A stretch of DNA of 64,000 bases from positions 1 through 64,000 of the forward strand of contig JAMZAV010003195.1 in NCBI GenBank assembly GCA_024449915.1, given 5' to 3'. The notes below the pieces were generated by a model. The model made no database searches, was not told where the DNA came from, and was given only the letters and a program-made list of their open reading frames with translations. The position numbers and the translations under genes are program-made. This DNA is from Sweltsa coloradensis (taxonomy: Eukaryota; Arthropoda; Insecta; Plecoptera; Chloroperlidae). Shown piece after piece: positions 48,536 through 61,154 of this stretch (position 1 is the stretch's first letter; each line of letters begins with the position of its first letter).

Positions 48536-48790
48536 GCAAATCCTTTACCATTACCGACAGTGTCGGGAGGTCCCGGGTTCGAATCCCGTCGTGACCGGAA
48601 ATCCTGACTGAAGTTTTTTCCCGAGGTTTTCCTCAGTCGTTAATGCGAATGCAAGGGATTGAGTCCTCTTAAACAGCCCTCGGACATCCCTTCACAATAG
48701 TCCTATCCGCAATATACCTAGTTATAAGTCACCTGAAGAGGGTCACATCGGTTAAATCTGATGTGTATACCCTACAGCGGGCATCCTACA
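48536..48790 (+). repeat. tRNA-related SINE-like repeat
   Basis: Box B CCCGGGTTCGAATCCCG is followed by TTTTTTCCCGAGGTTTTCCT, CAAGGGATTGAGTCCTCTTA and AGAGGGTCACATCGG. Part of the body (GGGATTGAGTCCTCTT...CTCGGACAT) recurs in inverted form at 60090-60125. The 5' limit and box A are not clear. Confidence 0.5.
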
Positions 48791-50639
48791 AAAATGTATT
48801 TTATTTTTACTACAATAATAAGTCATGAAGAAACTTTGTTCTTGAGTCAATTAAAACAACCCCCCCCCCCCACTCCAAATTGAGTTTAATATGAACTTGT
48901 ACATCATTTTACCACGATTCAAGTTTAAAAAGTTCAAAATCAAATTTCCACCTTCATTCAACTCTCTTAGGAGTATTTGGTCGGCTTGATAGAAATGCCC
49001 AGTGGTGATGATGCTGGTCCCGCCCTCTACCCTCGGGTCACCAATACATTTTGTGTCACCCTTGTTCAAGTGCTATGTCAAATAAAATAAAACCTCATAT
49101 TAATTTATTTAATCAGTGGCCCTACTCTTTTTTTATCGTGAGACGTGTCACACTCACAGACAGATGGACGGGAAATTGATGCATATATCTGCGCTATCTG
49201 CGCACTGCGCTCTATACATTTAGGTTTTATTTTACTCAATCTTTCTTATTTAAATTCTGGAACTTGTTTCGGAGTTACTTCATTGAATATATTGTCAACA
49301 ATATAATGATCACCGCAAAAGACTCTGCTATTTCCTAACATCCACCCGAAGATATTTGGCGCACCCAACAGTGTCATAAAGTATGGTTACACAGAAAATT
49401 ACGTAGTGACAGGTCTTCTAGCATCAATATCTGCCCTGGGCAACTCGGACTGACGATCTGTTATAACGAGTTGTTTCCAAACCCAACCCAACCCAACTCT
49501 CAGAGGAGAACAGTATTACAAACTCGGTGTTCATAAATTTGACCAAACAATGTCATTATAAAATATATACGCAACACACTTCCGTTCAACGGACTGAGAC
49601 AGAGACTGAGATATACAATGCCCAATATAGAGATTGATCTATATATTATAATATACGTGTTTAACCTTGGTTTTATTGCAGGCGACTACGATGCTGTTAT
49701 GATTGTTATATTTTACTTTTACGAAGGAAGGCTACTTTACAAGCTTTATTTTATATACTAACGTTAATTTGTAGTAATTTTACCAATGTATCAAGTCGTT
49801 AAAAAGAATTGGGTTTTTGTACAACGTTGACAGCCCCTATCCCAATATATTGCATATTGGCGTTGCTTTGATAGCCGTTTTATACCTTACATTTACAATT
49901 TTCATAAAGTGTTTACTTTTTGTGCATGCAATTGTTAGGTTTAATCTTAATTGTATTTATTGTCCTCTATGTAAAACTTTTTGTTCTGAGTATAGGGTAT
50001 AGTGGATTAATAAGTAAATAAATAGAGCCCTGGTACCATTGAGTATATGACGCTAGTACTAACAAAACTTACTTAAAAACACTCTTCAGTGACCACTGAC
50101 AGGCGTATTCCATTCAATCAGTCAAGACAAAGCTTAGGGTAGTCGAGTTACATGAATTCTAATTAGAATTGCTGTATTACCGAATTTGAATACGTGCAAA
50201 GATTTTCCTCGACTGTAAATTAAACATGAGATGACATTACTGATAGTACTGATGATATAGTAGATACTATTGATATTATCTAATGAAAGCTATCTCCAAG
50301 AGTAACTAAAAAAGAATTACCCAAACTTCGGAATCTTTACGACATTGTATATTCTTCTTGATAGCCGCTTGTCATTCCCCACTAAGCTATACCCCAGTCA
50401 TCAATAATAATTTGTTGGGCCAAAAATCCACATCACGTCAAATGTAAACAAGTGTAAACACAATAAGTTTTCCAGGGCTAATGATAGGAGCAAGGGGGAC
50501 AATTCCAGTATTTTTTTAAACTTTCAGAAAAATATTGTATTACAAGTAGTTTCACGGATGAGAATGTATATGTGTTCTGCGATGGTCCATTCATATTTTT
50601 AGAAACCATTTATATAGTTATAGTTTGTTTGTTAAATGT
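48791..50639. other. Gene-free stretch
   Basis: AT-rich; a retroelement-like tail (TTAATAAGTAAATAAAT) at 50007-50024 is the only repeat hint. Confidence 0.35.
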
Positions 50640-50745
50640 TAATTTTTAATCTCAATGTATATTTATCAATTGTGTGTTACTCTGTGTCGTAAGGCAACAG
50701 CGCTGCCTGCAGAGACCAATAAAGCTTTATTATTATATAGTTGTC
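50640..50745 (+). repeat. 3' end of a non-LTR retrotransposon
   Basis: CTGCCTGCAGAGACCAATAA, then AGCTTTATTATTAT resembles CR1/L2-type 3' termini. No ORF is attached. Confidence 0.35.
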
Positions 50746-51130
50746 GTAGACTCAGTTCTCAATTTTCATGACAATTATCAATTCGTTTTGGTCAAGCTTC
50801 CCAACTACCTACGTTCTCTACCTACCTACTACCTACGTTCTCAGTAAGCTTACCTCAGTGAAGGCAAGAATTTCTGGCAACGTAACACATTCACTATGTA
50901 TGTACCAGACCATTGCAGATGGCATTGAAAACCTAAGAGAAGGTCTCGTGAGTAGCCTAATCTTATTCGTGTGTGTGTTCTCTCTCTGGATTACGAAATA
51001 CGTCTGTTTCTAGTTCCTGGTATAGAGACCTACTGCCAGAATAGAATCCTTGTGTAGGTAACGCCCATACAAGTGTTATAAGTGATATAAACCTAACACT
51101 CACATCACACGTTTACTTACAGGTGCTAAC

Positions 51131-51262
51131 ATGTCTGCGGGACCCGGGTTGCGATGCGGCGGCAAGGCAGTGGCCGTCCTAGCCGGCCCTCGAGCCCCGA
51201 GCCTGACCGGTGTTCGAACCCAGAGCCAAGCCGTTGCTGCCACCTTCTGCCCGCATCAAGTG
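51131..51262 (+). CDS. P450 exon 1 (mitochondrial presequence)
   Basis: From ATG at 51131, MSAGPGLRCGGKAVAVLAGP to CPHQV, then donor GTAAGT. 44 codons, phase 0, which fits exon 2. No Asp or Glu and several Arg/Lys, as in matrix-targeting peptides. TTACAG just before (51115-51120) looks like an acceptor, so a 5' UTR exon may lie upstream. Assignment to this gene rests on phase, base composition and position, as the sequence itself is not conserved. Confidence 0.6.
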
Positions 51263-54200
51263 GTAAGTTATATCGAGTCTAGTTCCAGGTTTAGAACCCA
51301 CAGCCAAGCCGCAGCGTCACTTTTTGATCACACCGTACAACGTATAATCGAGCCCATACTACAAATGTGTACCCAATTTGATTCCGATCAAATATTATAA
51401 ACGTATTCAACACCTTAAAACTTAACATTGTGTAATTTTGTAAATTTGAAACTTTCGTATTTTTTATTGTGTTATATTTTAAAATAGTTATTTTTTATTG
51501 AAATCGCTATATAGGCTAAATTAATTGATAATAATAACTAATTTGAGGTTCAGGCTCGGTCCACAAATTCAAAATTCATTTTTTTGTTTTCGCGTGACGT
51601 CATAAACATTATTGGCTGACACATTGCCGTACGTCAGGGATTGCCTTCTCAATATATAGCGGCCATGTTCTCGTACATGAAGGCATTGTTGAAGACGAAC
51701 AATTAATGACGTTAATGAATATAAAGAATTCAGTTGTAATAACTGTTTAGCAAAAGAGAACAATAAGATGGCGAGAGAACAATCAGGATTCAGGGTTTTG
51801 TACATTGTGGTCTTGTTTAGATGATGGATCCACTAGACGTCAGCTACTATTGGAAGCTGTCCATATTTAGATGACGCTCACCTCCATATTGTTATCCCGG
51901 AACTCTAAAACTTGATTTACTTTAGGGAAGGTTAACATCGAACTTTTACATTGTATAGTCCTTTCCTTCGTAAAAACATTTAATCGCGTCCCGCAGCGAC
52001 GCTGCAAAACTCACAATTGAATTTTAATAAAATGAAAGTGATTTTGAAAGGATTTTGTAGGTATTGTCGGCAACCTAGGATCAATCCCCGAGCCCGAAGA
52101 CGGTAAATGAATTGTGTCAGTCCTTCATCTTTTTTATAATTAATCATTATACAGATTAATGACTGTTATAAGAACTATATTAAAATATTTTTCTAATGAC
52201 TGAATGTGAATAGAGAATCATAAGTATAATATTAGTTGACTTACCCCAAAAGTAAGCAACATTAAAAAATCTTATTTTCTGTAAAGAAGATGTTTTGATG
52301 ATTTTTGTTTATGAACGATTTTTTCAATTTTGCTACTCAAGACGAAAAGTAGTGATAGATGAGGGTGAAGGACAATTACCCAAGAAATGTCTTTAACCCT
52401 TTTGTGGGATTCGATCCCACGCCATTCTAGTGTTATACGCTTCGGACCATCGTATGACCCACCGCGGACGACCCTGGGAACAATAACCATCTTTAATTCA
52501 TTTGAAATACGTGATTTCAAGATGAACGCGAACCGTTATTTAATATACAACTAAATCAGTACCGGTACTTACTTAACTTTCTTTGGAATTACACTTGCAA
52601 TTGAACGTGAACAATTTTTCGGGTTCGATTCCCTGCCATCCCTGCCTGCCCGGCGTTCGAGCCCAGTGATGATGCCCATAGCCCGGTATTGGAACCCATA
52701 CCTCGTGAGATCAATCAAGTGATATAAGAGAAAGTAAGACGGTGATCGTTTTATAATGTAAAATATTAGTTATCCAACTTCAAAGCCACTTAGCAGTCTC
52801 ACTTACTTTTCCATACCTTGGTTAACTTTCTTTCTTTCCGCGTGTAGCGCTGGTATGTGTGACCTTGACCTAGTCCTGTCACTGTAGAAGCGGCATGGTA
52901 ACTTATTAATAGAGTTCCTTGCCCCGCGCACAGAATATTATGTCAGCGATCTAATGCGGGTATGCATTTTATATAATGCATCTTGCTCTGGCTTTATACG
53001 ATTTATTGAACGGCACACATTGCCTTATTTGCCCCATTTGTGTTCAATTAAAATATGTCGGAAGCTATATTTTCTCATAGTTCCAATACATTTATTTCCA
53101 CATATTGTAGTTTTGTTTATGTATTCCGTGGCAAGGCAACAGGTCTGTTTCCAACTATCGAATGCGTATTACAGAGAAATCATTTTAAGGTTTTTTATTA
53201 TATTACGATTAAATTATGTGTAGGTAAAACAGGGAATTCTTTGTCAATTTTACTCTTTTACTACAACGCTGGATCAAAAGAATAAATTTTGGTGTTTTAT
53301 AAGACAGTAATTTGAAGATATTAAATAAATTTAATCATAATCAAAACCGCAATATTTATAATTAGTGGTGTTATTGTTATTAGCTCGTTTGTATTGTTAA
53401 TAACAATATCAAGCGTCATGAGCATCGATATCTGTATTCTGGGGCTTAATCCCCATTGGGGTAAACATTTGGCCCAGCAGACTCTGAATTGAATTGAATT
53501 GAATTGAATTGAATTGAATTGAATTTGGTTGGATTAAAATAATCGATCGACGACGTATCGAAAGAAATGAGTGATGTCTGAAAATGTTATAAGCAAAAAA
53601 TTATGTCATATAACGAACACCTTTATTAATAAAGGTCTATAAACATAGAATTGCGCTGAAAAGAGGTTATAAAAACGGAACCATCACTACATCGAATGAC
53701 ACGACACTTTTGGTATTTGTCGAATTAAAGTTTATGTTCGATGAACAGTCGAATGTTGCAATTTGCAGAAGAAAGTTGTACTTGCTGATAATAAAAATTA
53801 AAAAACGACTTTTCACTTTTTACAGCGTATGTTCGTAAGTTGATCACTGTAACACGGATGTTACCAATACCATATGAATGCAGCCCGAATAACCTGTGTC
53901 TGCAGATGCCAAAAATGCATTCACTTCACATCAATCATGTTACATAAAGTGTGATGACGAGGAAAAAGTAAATTTAATTTTTATTGTGCTGCAATCCGTT
54001 ACAATGATCTGCATGAGGAGATATGATATCAATGTGTCGATGCTTCAAATGCAGTAGACAGTGGTGCGAAGAAGCTTGTGGCTCCGAGGGACGTAAGACT
54101 TGTATAGTTATGCAAGAGGTTGACTGCATAACCTACATCCTTATCCATCACCACTAGTTGTTTCTAATAAATGTTTTGTGACGTTAAATTAGTAACGCAC

Positions 54201-57200
54201 TCAACTCACTGACAGTGTGCTAATCGAGTAGAGTCGATGAGTAAGTGATATTTGTATAAGATATAATAACACGTAAGTCACACGAAGCCGCCTGGAACGC
54301 GGCTGGAGAAATAACATGTCGATCTCTCTCCGGTTTCGTGTGATGTTTATGTATTTATTTGGTGGGTGATCGCTCTGCCCTGAAACTCACGTTTTTCGCT
54401 GGTTAGAGAAGATGGAGGGTTCGAGAGCTAGTATAACGGCTTCGTTCTCCTCTACGTCTGCTCGGCAGTCCGGTTTAGTGGAGGAACCTATATGACTGTC
54501 AAGGTTACACCGTCTTTTCGGATGGGACGTAAAGCCGTTGGTCCCCTTGATACTTATCGAAAGGAGTAGGCTACGTGCCGGTACCGGGTTTCCCCTCCTC
54601 CCTTCTGTTCACACTTCATCCTCATCTATCACCACTCATTGTCTCGAATAGCCAAAGCGCATTAATATTTATTTTGTCAATTTCAAGTCTCGTGCAGTAT
54701 ACTCTTCTCATACAAGTATGACGTTTACCAAAAAGAACACATGGGAAAAATGCTAATTGAAAACGTCTGCACTCCAAGCAAGTACTGATTGTTTGAATGA
54801 ATAAAACTCTAATTACAAATGTATGTGTATGTGGAGTGGAGTGTAAGTTATTTTGGTGCAAGGAACATTTACTTTCCCTTTTAATTTATCGGGAAACTCT
54901 CCCGTAGGTTAATTGATTTTCACATTAATCGTTTAACGAAGCAAACATGTTTACAATCGTCTTTTTACAGTTGAATAACATTTTAATAGCCCTGAGTCTA
55001 TATTTTGTAGGACACAATCAATGCCATCATTCACATTTGAATATACGGAAACCCTTGCAAGGAAACGCCGGAGGCCGGAATCAATCGTATGCTAGTGCTG
55101 AGTCCAGTACTTTGATTTCCAAAGTGATCATCTTGAGTCAGATTTAATTTATAATCTTTGCTTGCGGCTGTCGTTACGCTTGAGATGAGTAACAAATCTC
55201 TGCCCTGGTTTCAACACATCGACCACAGATGCACGCAGTGCTTAATTTGTAATGGAGCGGGGTACACGCAGTGTACCCACTAATTTTTGGGTATACGCAG
55301 ATACCCACCTTTTTTCATGAATTTTAGGTACGCAACACTCACATTTTGGCTGAATATAAAAACGAAAATAATTTATATTAATTATTTAACACCCACATGC
55401 TCAATTTTAAATTTACTTGAATACATTTATAACTGTAAATAAGCTTAGTACACTCAGCCCTCACTTTTGAAGAGTAATGACCTACAATTTCGACAATTTC
55501 CCATTATTGTTGGACGTGATCACGAACGTAATGATATGCATATTCAATGGTTGTGACATGGAATCTCGTCACTACTCCAATTCTTTTTTTAAAGTTTTAA
55601 AGTTATTACTGTACAAAAAGCCATTAATTGGTATTGCATTCAGCCCACTTTTTTTTCTAGAACGCACCAAACACACTCTAAAAACCTGATTTTCAAAATT
55701 TTCGGTAGTTGGGGGGCAAGCCCGAACCCCCCGTACTGGTCCCTAAAAATAATGCTTCGGTTTCTTAGCGTATACCCACCTTTTCCCTTACAAATTAGCC
55801 ACTGGATGCACGTGAGATAAAATACTAAGTTACATAAGAGTTTAAGAACTGGGTTTCAAGAGAATCAGATCCATACTTTGCGGAAACCAGCCGCTTTGCT
55901 GTCTGGGAAGCATTGCGCAGCTTGAAGATGATAAACATTTAAGGATGTAATGTATTGTTTGAAATTGAAATTTCGATTACGAACTGATTAGGTACATTTT
56001 CCAATGGTATCTTGAAAGTTTAATTTAATTCAATTTTAATGCAATTTATTAACAATATGCGATTTTAAGAAATAATGAACGCCGGCATTCATTTGTGGAT
56101 TAAAATTTTACGTTGCGTTTAAAAAAATATGTCAGCAAAAACTCCCAGATTGTCCGCTTTTCAGCTAGCTTTATTAATTACACGAGGGAATATGACACAT
56201 TTTTCAGTTAGCAAATAGCTATTCGCTCGGCCAAGAAGCATCCAGTGTATTATAGAACTTTGCAAAGTTGTCAATAAAGCAAACATTGACAGCTCTACAG
56301 TAAAAAAATTTCAAAATATTGTCTTAATCAGCCAGAAAATATTCACGAATAAAGTAATTTTAGGAGTTTTTAACAAAATCAAAATTCGTGAAAAGTAATT
56401 AATTTTTTATAGATTATTTTAAAACCAATTTTTGAAATGGGATACTGTAGAGCCCTGTATTTCCACTTTCGTGGCATATGTTTAAAATTTCGAACACCTG
56501 TGGTGTCAGTCAGCCGAGCGAACAGCAATTTGACTAAAACGCATATCACAGCTTTTTTTTTAAATTGCTGCCAACTTGCTAAGGAGGTTCATGGATACTG
56601 CGGCAATGATGCAAGGATCTTTCTCTGGATAACCTAGGATATTTCACACAACTCAACATTTTAGATTACGCAAATCATAAAATGATAAGATGGAAAAAGA
56701 AAACAACGTCACACTTTGAATGACAACCGACATAAACAAGTCTTTATGTTTCACTGATCATAAAACTGATTTCCCAGAGCATGTTTCTTTCACTTTTTAA
56801 CTTTTAACAAAGGTTCCATAATAAGGCTAATGAGAATTCTATGTACAATCTTACTTCATGAGGTGTTTTGACGATTATTTTTATATTTCCCATGCTGTTG
56901 CAGAAGACATTTTCTCTTCAAAGAATGAAGATGCTTGTCGATTTAAGTCTTAAGTGTATGAAGGAACAGTTAATCTAATTTCTCAAAAAAATCGTAATCT
57001 CGCACAGTTCATAACAATAACAAACCTACTAAACTATAGGAGAGAGAGAGAGAAGAGAGAAGAGAGAGAGAGAGAGATGCAGGTTTTTACAATAACGAAA
57101 TTTATACAGCTAAAAACCAAATTCTGGAAAATTTTCACTGGCAATTAATTCGCCGACTTTGGGCAAGCTATTTATTTTGACCGCAAATACTTACTTCTGA

Positions 57201-58576
57201 AATTCACAGGCATAGAAAAGTCCTATAGTCAACAATTTTACAAAAATATCATGGGATAAATATATCACACTTTCAACTGAATTTCGAATTATTTTTACCG
57301 CCAAAATGACGCTTTTGGTCATAACAAAAACGAAAATTGCATTTTATTTTAACCGCAAATTCATGTCTATGATTTTATTTATAAATAATATCATTAACTG
57401 AAAAATTACACAAAAACGATGTATGATAAAAGGTGTGAGTTTTATAACCGTGTACCTTTTTGTAATTTCTTTCTATACTTTGGTAGTTAGTTATTGTGTG
57501 TTGCTATTTACGTACTAATGACGTGCGACGTGCGACGTGCTTGAGGACTGACCATGTGTTTGTATGCCCCCAGGAGCTGGATGCAGCGCGGCCCTACTGA
57601 CTGTGTTTGTATGCCCCCAGGAGCTGGATGCAGCGCGGCCCTACGCTGAGGTGCCAGGCCCCCGACCCCTGCCCATCCTGGGCAACACATGGCGCCTCCT
57701 ACCGGTCATAGGGCAATACACCGTGGCCGACATAGCCAAGATGACGTCACTCCTACACGAGCAGTTCGGCCGGGTCGTCAAGCTTTCTGGTAAGACAAGA
57801 CATCACCCACGCGGGTCACAGGTTGACTGCAGCTCGGGCACAATGTAGTCACCGTGCATTCATCTCACTTTCTAAATCCAAGTTCTAGAACACCTCGCCA
57901 CTCTTGCGTTTAGATACAAAACAAAGGTGATTGGAGTAACAAGTGAAATTTAAATTACTATAACAATTACAAAATAAAAAAATAAAAAATAAAATGTACT
58001 AAGAAACGTGGAATGAAAAGAGGCGGACTCTCCATCAAGGGAGAAACCATAACCACCAATTACGATTACAACTTTAACGAACTAGATTTGACGTTTCTAA
58101 GAGACAATTTGTATTTAAAATAGAAAGTTACAATCGATTTTGATGACTTATAAGGGAGAAAGCAAAATTGTATTGGGGATAACACGTGAACGTTTTCATC
58201 CAGAAAAAGAAAGAAATGTAGGTATATATTTTTAATAATTCGAAGTTTTTACACTGATCGTAACCTACTTTATTAAAAACATATTTTTATGAGATTTTGA
58301 TTTGAGGTATCGAGTGGCCATGAGAATATTATGTGGAAACATTCAATAAATGTTATTCGAATAGCATATTGGTAGTTGGTACCTAAGAACTGTATGTATG
58401 TGTCCAGGATTGATCGGCCGGCCCGACCTTCTCTTCATCTACGACGCCGACGAGATCGAGCGCGTGTATCGCTCGGAAGGACCGACTCCATTCCGCCCCT
58501 CCATGCCCTGCCTGGTCCGGTACAAGAGCGTCGTCAGGCGAGACTTCTTCGGGGACCTGGGGGGCGTCGTCGGAGT
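51131..58576 (+). CDS. Mitochondrial-clan cytochrome P450 (first three coding exons; rest outside window)
   Basis: Heme monooxygenase expected on the matrix side of the inner mitochondrial membrane, fed by adrenodoxin; substrate not predictable from this part. Exons 51131-51262, 57621-57789 and 58408-58576 join in phases 0 and 1 to about 156 residues. Residues 1-44 form an Arg/Ser/Ala-rich, acid-free presequence, then VPGPRPLPILGNTW (proline-rich hinge), EQFGRVVKLSG, RPDLLFIYDADEIERVYRSE and TPFRPSMPCLV...RRDFFGDLGGVVGV, the usual N-terminal pattern of CYP10/27/44-type mitochondrial P450s. The I-helix, ExxR and heme-Cys motifs are not in the window, so intactness and subfamily cannot be judged. 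The exons are much richer in GC than their surroundings. Confidence 0.82.
52335..52480 (-). repeat. tRNA-derived SINE-like repeat
   Basis: The minus strand has a perfect T-arm GTGGGATCGAATCCCAC (box B) downstream of a tRNA-like 5' part, then a 3' portion CCTCATCTATCACTAC shared with 54620-54660 and 25525-25572. The acceptor stem does not pair, so it is not a tRNA gene. Confidence 0.45.
53486..53525 (+). repeat. GAATT microsatellite (likely retroelement 3' tail)
   Basis: Eight tandem GAATT units preceded by GGCCCAGCAGACTCT. Non-LTR elements of the CR1/L2 type often end in such short tandem tails, but no ORF is attached. Confidence 0.6.
54240..54665 (+). repeat. SINE-like repeat
   Basis: Contains the motif TTTTCGGATGGGACGTAAAG followed by CCGTTGGTCC, which I recognise as a word common in invertebrate dispersed repeats, then CCTCATCTATCACCACTC shared with 52335 and 25525. 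The 5' part has a possible box B (GAGGGTTCGAGAGC). Limits approximate. Confidence 0.45.
55236..55804. mobile_element. hAT-type MITE, 8-bp target duplication GATGCACG
   Basis: The ends CAGTGCTTAATTTGTAATGG and CCTTACAAATTAGCCACTG are imperfect inverted repeats, flanked by GATGCACG at 55228-55235 and 55805-55812. The interior has repeated GTATACCCACC words and, on the minus strand, TTTAGAGTGTGTTTGGTGCG as in the 5086-5644 element, although the ends differ. No transposase. Confidence 0.87.
57555..57644 (+). repeat. 47-bp tandem duplication of a splice acceptor
   Basis: TGTGTTTGTATGCCCCCAGG through GCGCGGCCCTAC (43 bases) occurs at 57555-57597 and again at 57602-57644, identical in both. Each carries the polypyrimidine/AG acceptor of P450 exon 2. 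Splicing to the first would read eight codons and then TGA at 57598. Confidence 0.92.
57621..57789 (+). CDS. P450 exon 2 (hinge and N-terminal helices)
   Basis: Acceptor GCCCCCAG, donor GTAAGA, phase 1 at its end. Encodes ELDAARPYAEVPGPRPLPIL then GQYTVADIAKMTSLLHEQFG. The acceptor and the first 24 exon bases are tandemly duplicated upstream (57555-57597). Confidence 0.88.
58408..58576 (+). CDS. P450 exon 3
   Basis: Acceptor GTGTCCAG, donor GTAAGT, ends phase 2. Encodes LIGRPDLLFIYDADEIERVY, then FRPSMPCLVRYKSVVRRDFF and GDLGGVVGV. Strong match in pattern to mitochondrial-clan P450s. Confidence 0.9.
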
Positions 58577-59009
58577 GTAAGTTGTCTTTACCGATTTAGA
58601 TATACACTCATGCAAGTCAGAACTTCAGAAGTAGATGAACTTCAGAGGTCTAAAAGTATAGGAGGCATAGTCAGGGTGTCACATCTCAGGAGCTGTTTTA
58701 TGTCGGCGAGGATTGTGGGTTTACTCTCAGTGATTGACTTTGACTACTTGAGGAACGCCATCAGTCGTGTCGGTGTCGGTGCTGTTCTTAACAGTGTAAG
58801 GTGAATTCATTTGTGCAAAGATGACTGTTTCTTGAGTATTCAGAGGAATTGTAGATTTCATTATCATTTTTCAGTTCGTCAACAACCGAGATTTCATTGA
58901 GAGCATTTGGTGGTGGTTAGTGGTAGTGGATCCTGGGGGTCATCAAGCTCGCGTTTATACTATCTTAGTCTTGATTGCTATATTTCCTATTAAAAATATC
59001 GATCTTGGG
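58577..59009. other. P450 intron 3 start, no exon recognised
   Basis: No continuation of the P450 frame could be found from 58577 to the end of the window; the next exon presumably lies beyond 64000 or is too short to see. Confidence 0.4.
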
Positions 59010-59115
59010 TTGGTTATCGCTCACTCGTCGATTGCGTCGGGGCCTACAGGGTTGGTTTGGTCGCTTTGATTTAAAGTCCCCCACTGAAAATCAGTTGGGT
59101 AGACTCGAAATACAT
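59010..59115 (+). repeat. Dispersed repeat, copy of 352-460
   Basis: AAAGTCCCCCACTGAAAATC and GGGTAGACTCGAA in the same order as at 352-460. Nature unknown. Confidence 0.5.
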
Positions 59116-59964
59116 TTTTTTTGCATGTTGAGCACCGAATGGAAAATGTTCGCTAACTTTAATAATGGTATTTTGTCCAGGGCATAAAAAGTATTTAAGC
59201 ACATAATAAACATCATTATCATCATCATCGAATGAAATGGCTATTTTAAAGAAGACATTATTTTTTTACCTTAGGGCAACAAGAAACTGACTCGGTTATT
59301 TGTAGTTGTTTCGATTAAAGTAAGTCTGAATAATTATGCCAAACTAAACCTCTCAACTGAACAAATAAACGCAGTCACCCAGTTGCCGACGTAGTAGTAT
59401 ACATCATAAGTGTACAGTATGTAAATATGTACGAATTTACATTTTGCTGCATTCAATTGACTGTAAAAACATAATAATACTCATTCTCTCTCGCTGTAGC
59501 AAGTGCTCTCCCTATTACATTCTACCACTATTTGGAAACACAGTACTCTTCCTCATCATCATAAAATGTCGTAAATCAATATCATCTAAATGTGCAAATC
59601 AAAACAAGAAATTCAACTTAGATGTTGTTGCTTACTATCTTTATTTCACGAATAATAAATCAGCCATAGACATAACAAATTAATCTTTAAAACTATGAAG
59701 GAGAAACTAGAAGAACAGCTGGGACGTGTTGTTGTGTGAAACTCGTTTATTAAGACGTGAAAAGCTATATTCAGGAGAACGTCTTCGAAAGTTGGCTATA
59801 ATGATGGTTTGTTTACATAAGCAGGTTTTAGGGTACTTGTCTAATACGGGGTCTCAAGTGGCATTCAAAACGTGCCAGTATTTGGAACCATAAATGACGT
59901 TGATAATTTGTTTGGCTATATTAGAGTCGATTATGTAGTGAAGTGAATAAACTTAGATTTTTTT

Positions 59965-60055
59965 AAAGATTTTCATCCCGATCGGGGTTTGAACCCCTCC
60001 CACATTCCGGGTTCAAACCCCTGTTGGGATGGATTTTTTTTAACTTCTAAATTGT
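59965..60055. mobile_element. Foldback element with inverted tRNA T-arms
   Basis: CATCCCGATCGGGGTTTGAA and, inverted, GGGTTCAAACCCCTGTTGGG lie about 13 bp apart, bordered by T-rich arms ending TTAACTTCTAAATTGTA, similar to the right end of 121-268 (AATTTCTTAATTGTAG). The tRNA body itself is missing here. Part of the SINE body of 48536-48790 follows in inverted orientation at 60090-60125. Confidence 0.55.
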
Positions 60056-60609
60056 ATTAAATATTAACTATATATGTTTTAGTTTGCGAGGGAAATGTCC
60101 GAGAACAGTTGAAGAGGACTCAATCCCCTGAAGGAAACCTTCGACACACCTTAGGAATGCTGTTAGTACTAGTAAACTTCCCGAATACCGTCGGTAGAAT
60201 TACTGGCTTGCTAATCGTAAAGGCGATTCAGGAAAAATCCACCTGAAAATAGCAGAAACGGACTTTCCAGAGCAGTTGGCAACGTCGTCGGGACCGCCCT
60301 TCCTTGAAGGGACATGCTTGCTCGTAAAAGTACACCACGTATTACCCTTTCCCCCCCCCCCAACCCCCACTTGTATAACCTACCAGTGACGTTAATCCAA
60401 ATAAACAACGACCCGTATTATGTATGTTGTGAAGTGAAGGGGAAAAAACAAAATATGAAGAACTGCAGTTTAAAGTTTGGTGAATCCGGCCGGCCTTGAG
60501 TCATTTAGAAAGTTAAAAGTTAAAGTTCCTCCATCAGTTTTATTACACTTGTAAACCTTTCACAGCTGAAATAATCCAACATAATTTATATCTACTCAAT
60601 CGTTAGATG

Positions 60610-60785
60610 AGTAAAAAACACACGTAAATCAGATGACGAGGGTCACAAACGCACTAAAAATTTGCGAATTTGTAGTCACTTTTCCTGGCTGTACCTCATA
60701 TCAGAGGAAGAAGTTTGTCTCGAAAATTCGCAATTACTTAGTGTGTTTGTGACCCTGGTCATCTGTGCTACGTGTGTTTTTGACT
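60610..60785. mobile_element. MITE with ~47-bp inverted repeats
   Basis: AGTAAAAAACACACGTA...AGGGTCACAAACGCACTA on the left is complemented by TAGTGTGTTTGTGACCCT...TACGTGTGTTTTTGACT on the right, with a few mismatches. No ORF. A target duplication could not be fixed. Confidence 0.7.
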
Positions 60786-61154
60786 TTAACACTTTCCGAG
60801 TCAATAACAAGCTTTTTTGCATTGAACGAACACGATTGTAGCAATTCTCATTCAATGTTATGCGTGTAAGTTAATCGCCAATGTATTTAGTTTTTCGTTA
60901 CGTTTTTAACGGAATGTAATTTAAAAGAAAGTTACGTTTTAGTTGCATTCTTTTCGTGAATTCCTGGTTTTCAAGATGTCAAGGTCAGTCCACGTAACGT
61001 GGATTGTGTAGCCTCACTCGCTCACGCTCTGTAATTATTTTGAATCGTAACACAACACAACGCTGTCGACCTTCTATACGGGACTCGTCAACAATCACAC
61101 GCAAGAAGTGGCTCATTGCCGCTCAAGGTATAGCTCAATAGTTGTTGGAATGGC

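Larger units (their letters stand above)
51263..57554. other. P450 intron 1 (content)
   Basis: A 6.4-kb intron. It holds tRNA-like and SINE-like repeats (52335-52480, 54240-54665), a GAATT microsatellite tail (53486-53525), a hAT-type MITE (55236-55804) and an AG microsatellite (57041-57079). No coding exon was recognised in it. Confidence 0.5.

Noticed and set aside
58376..58804. Long open frame running through P450 exon 3 in another frame
   Set aside because: The exon frame with consensus splice sites matches the P450 family; the longer frame does not and reads into intron.
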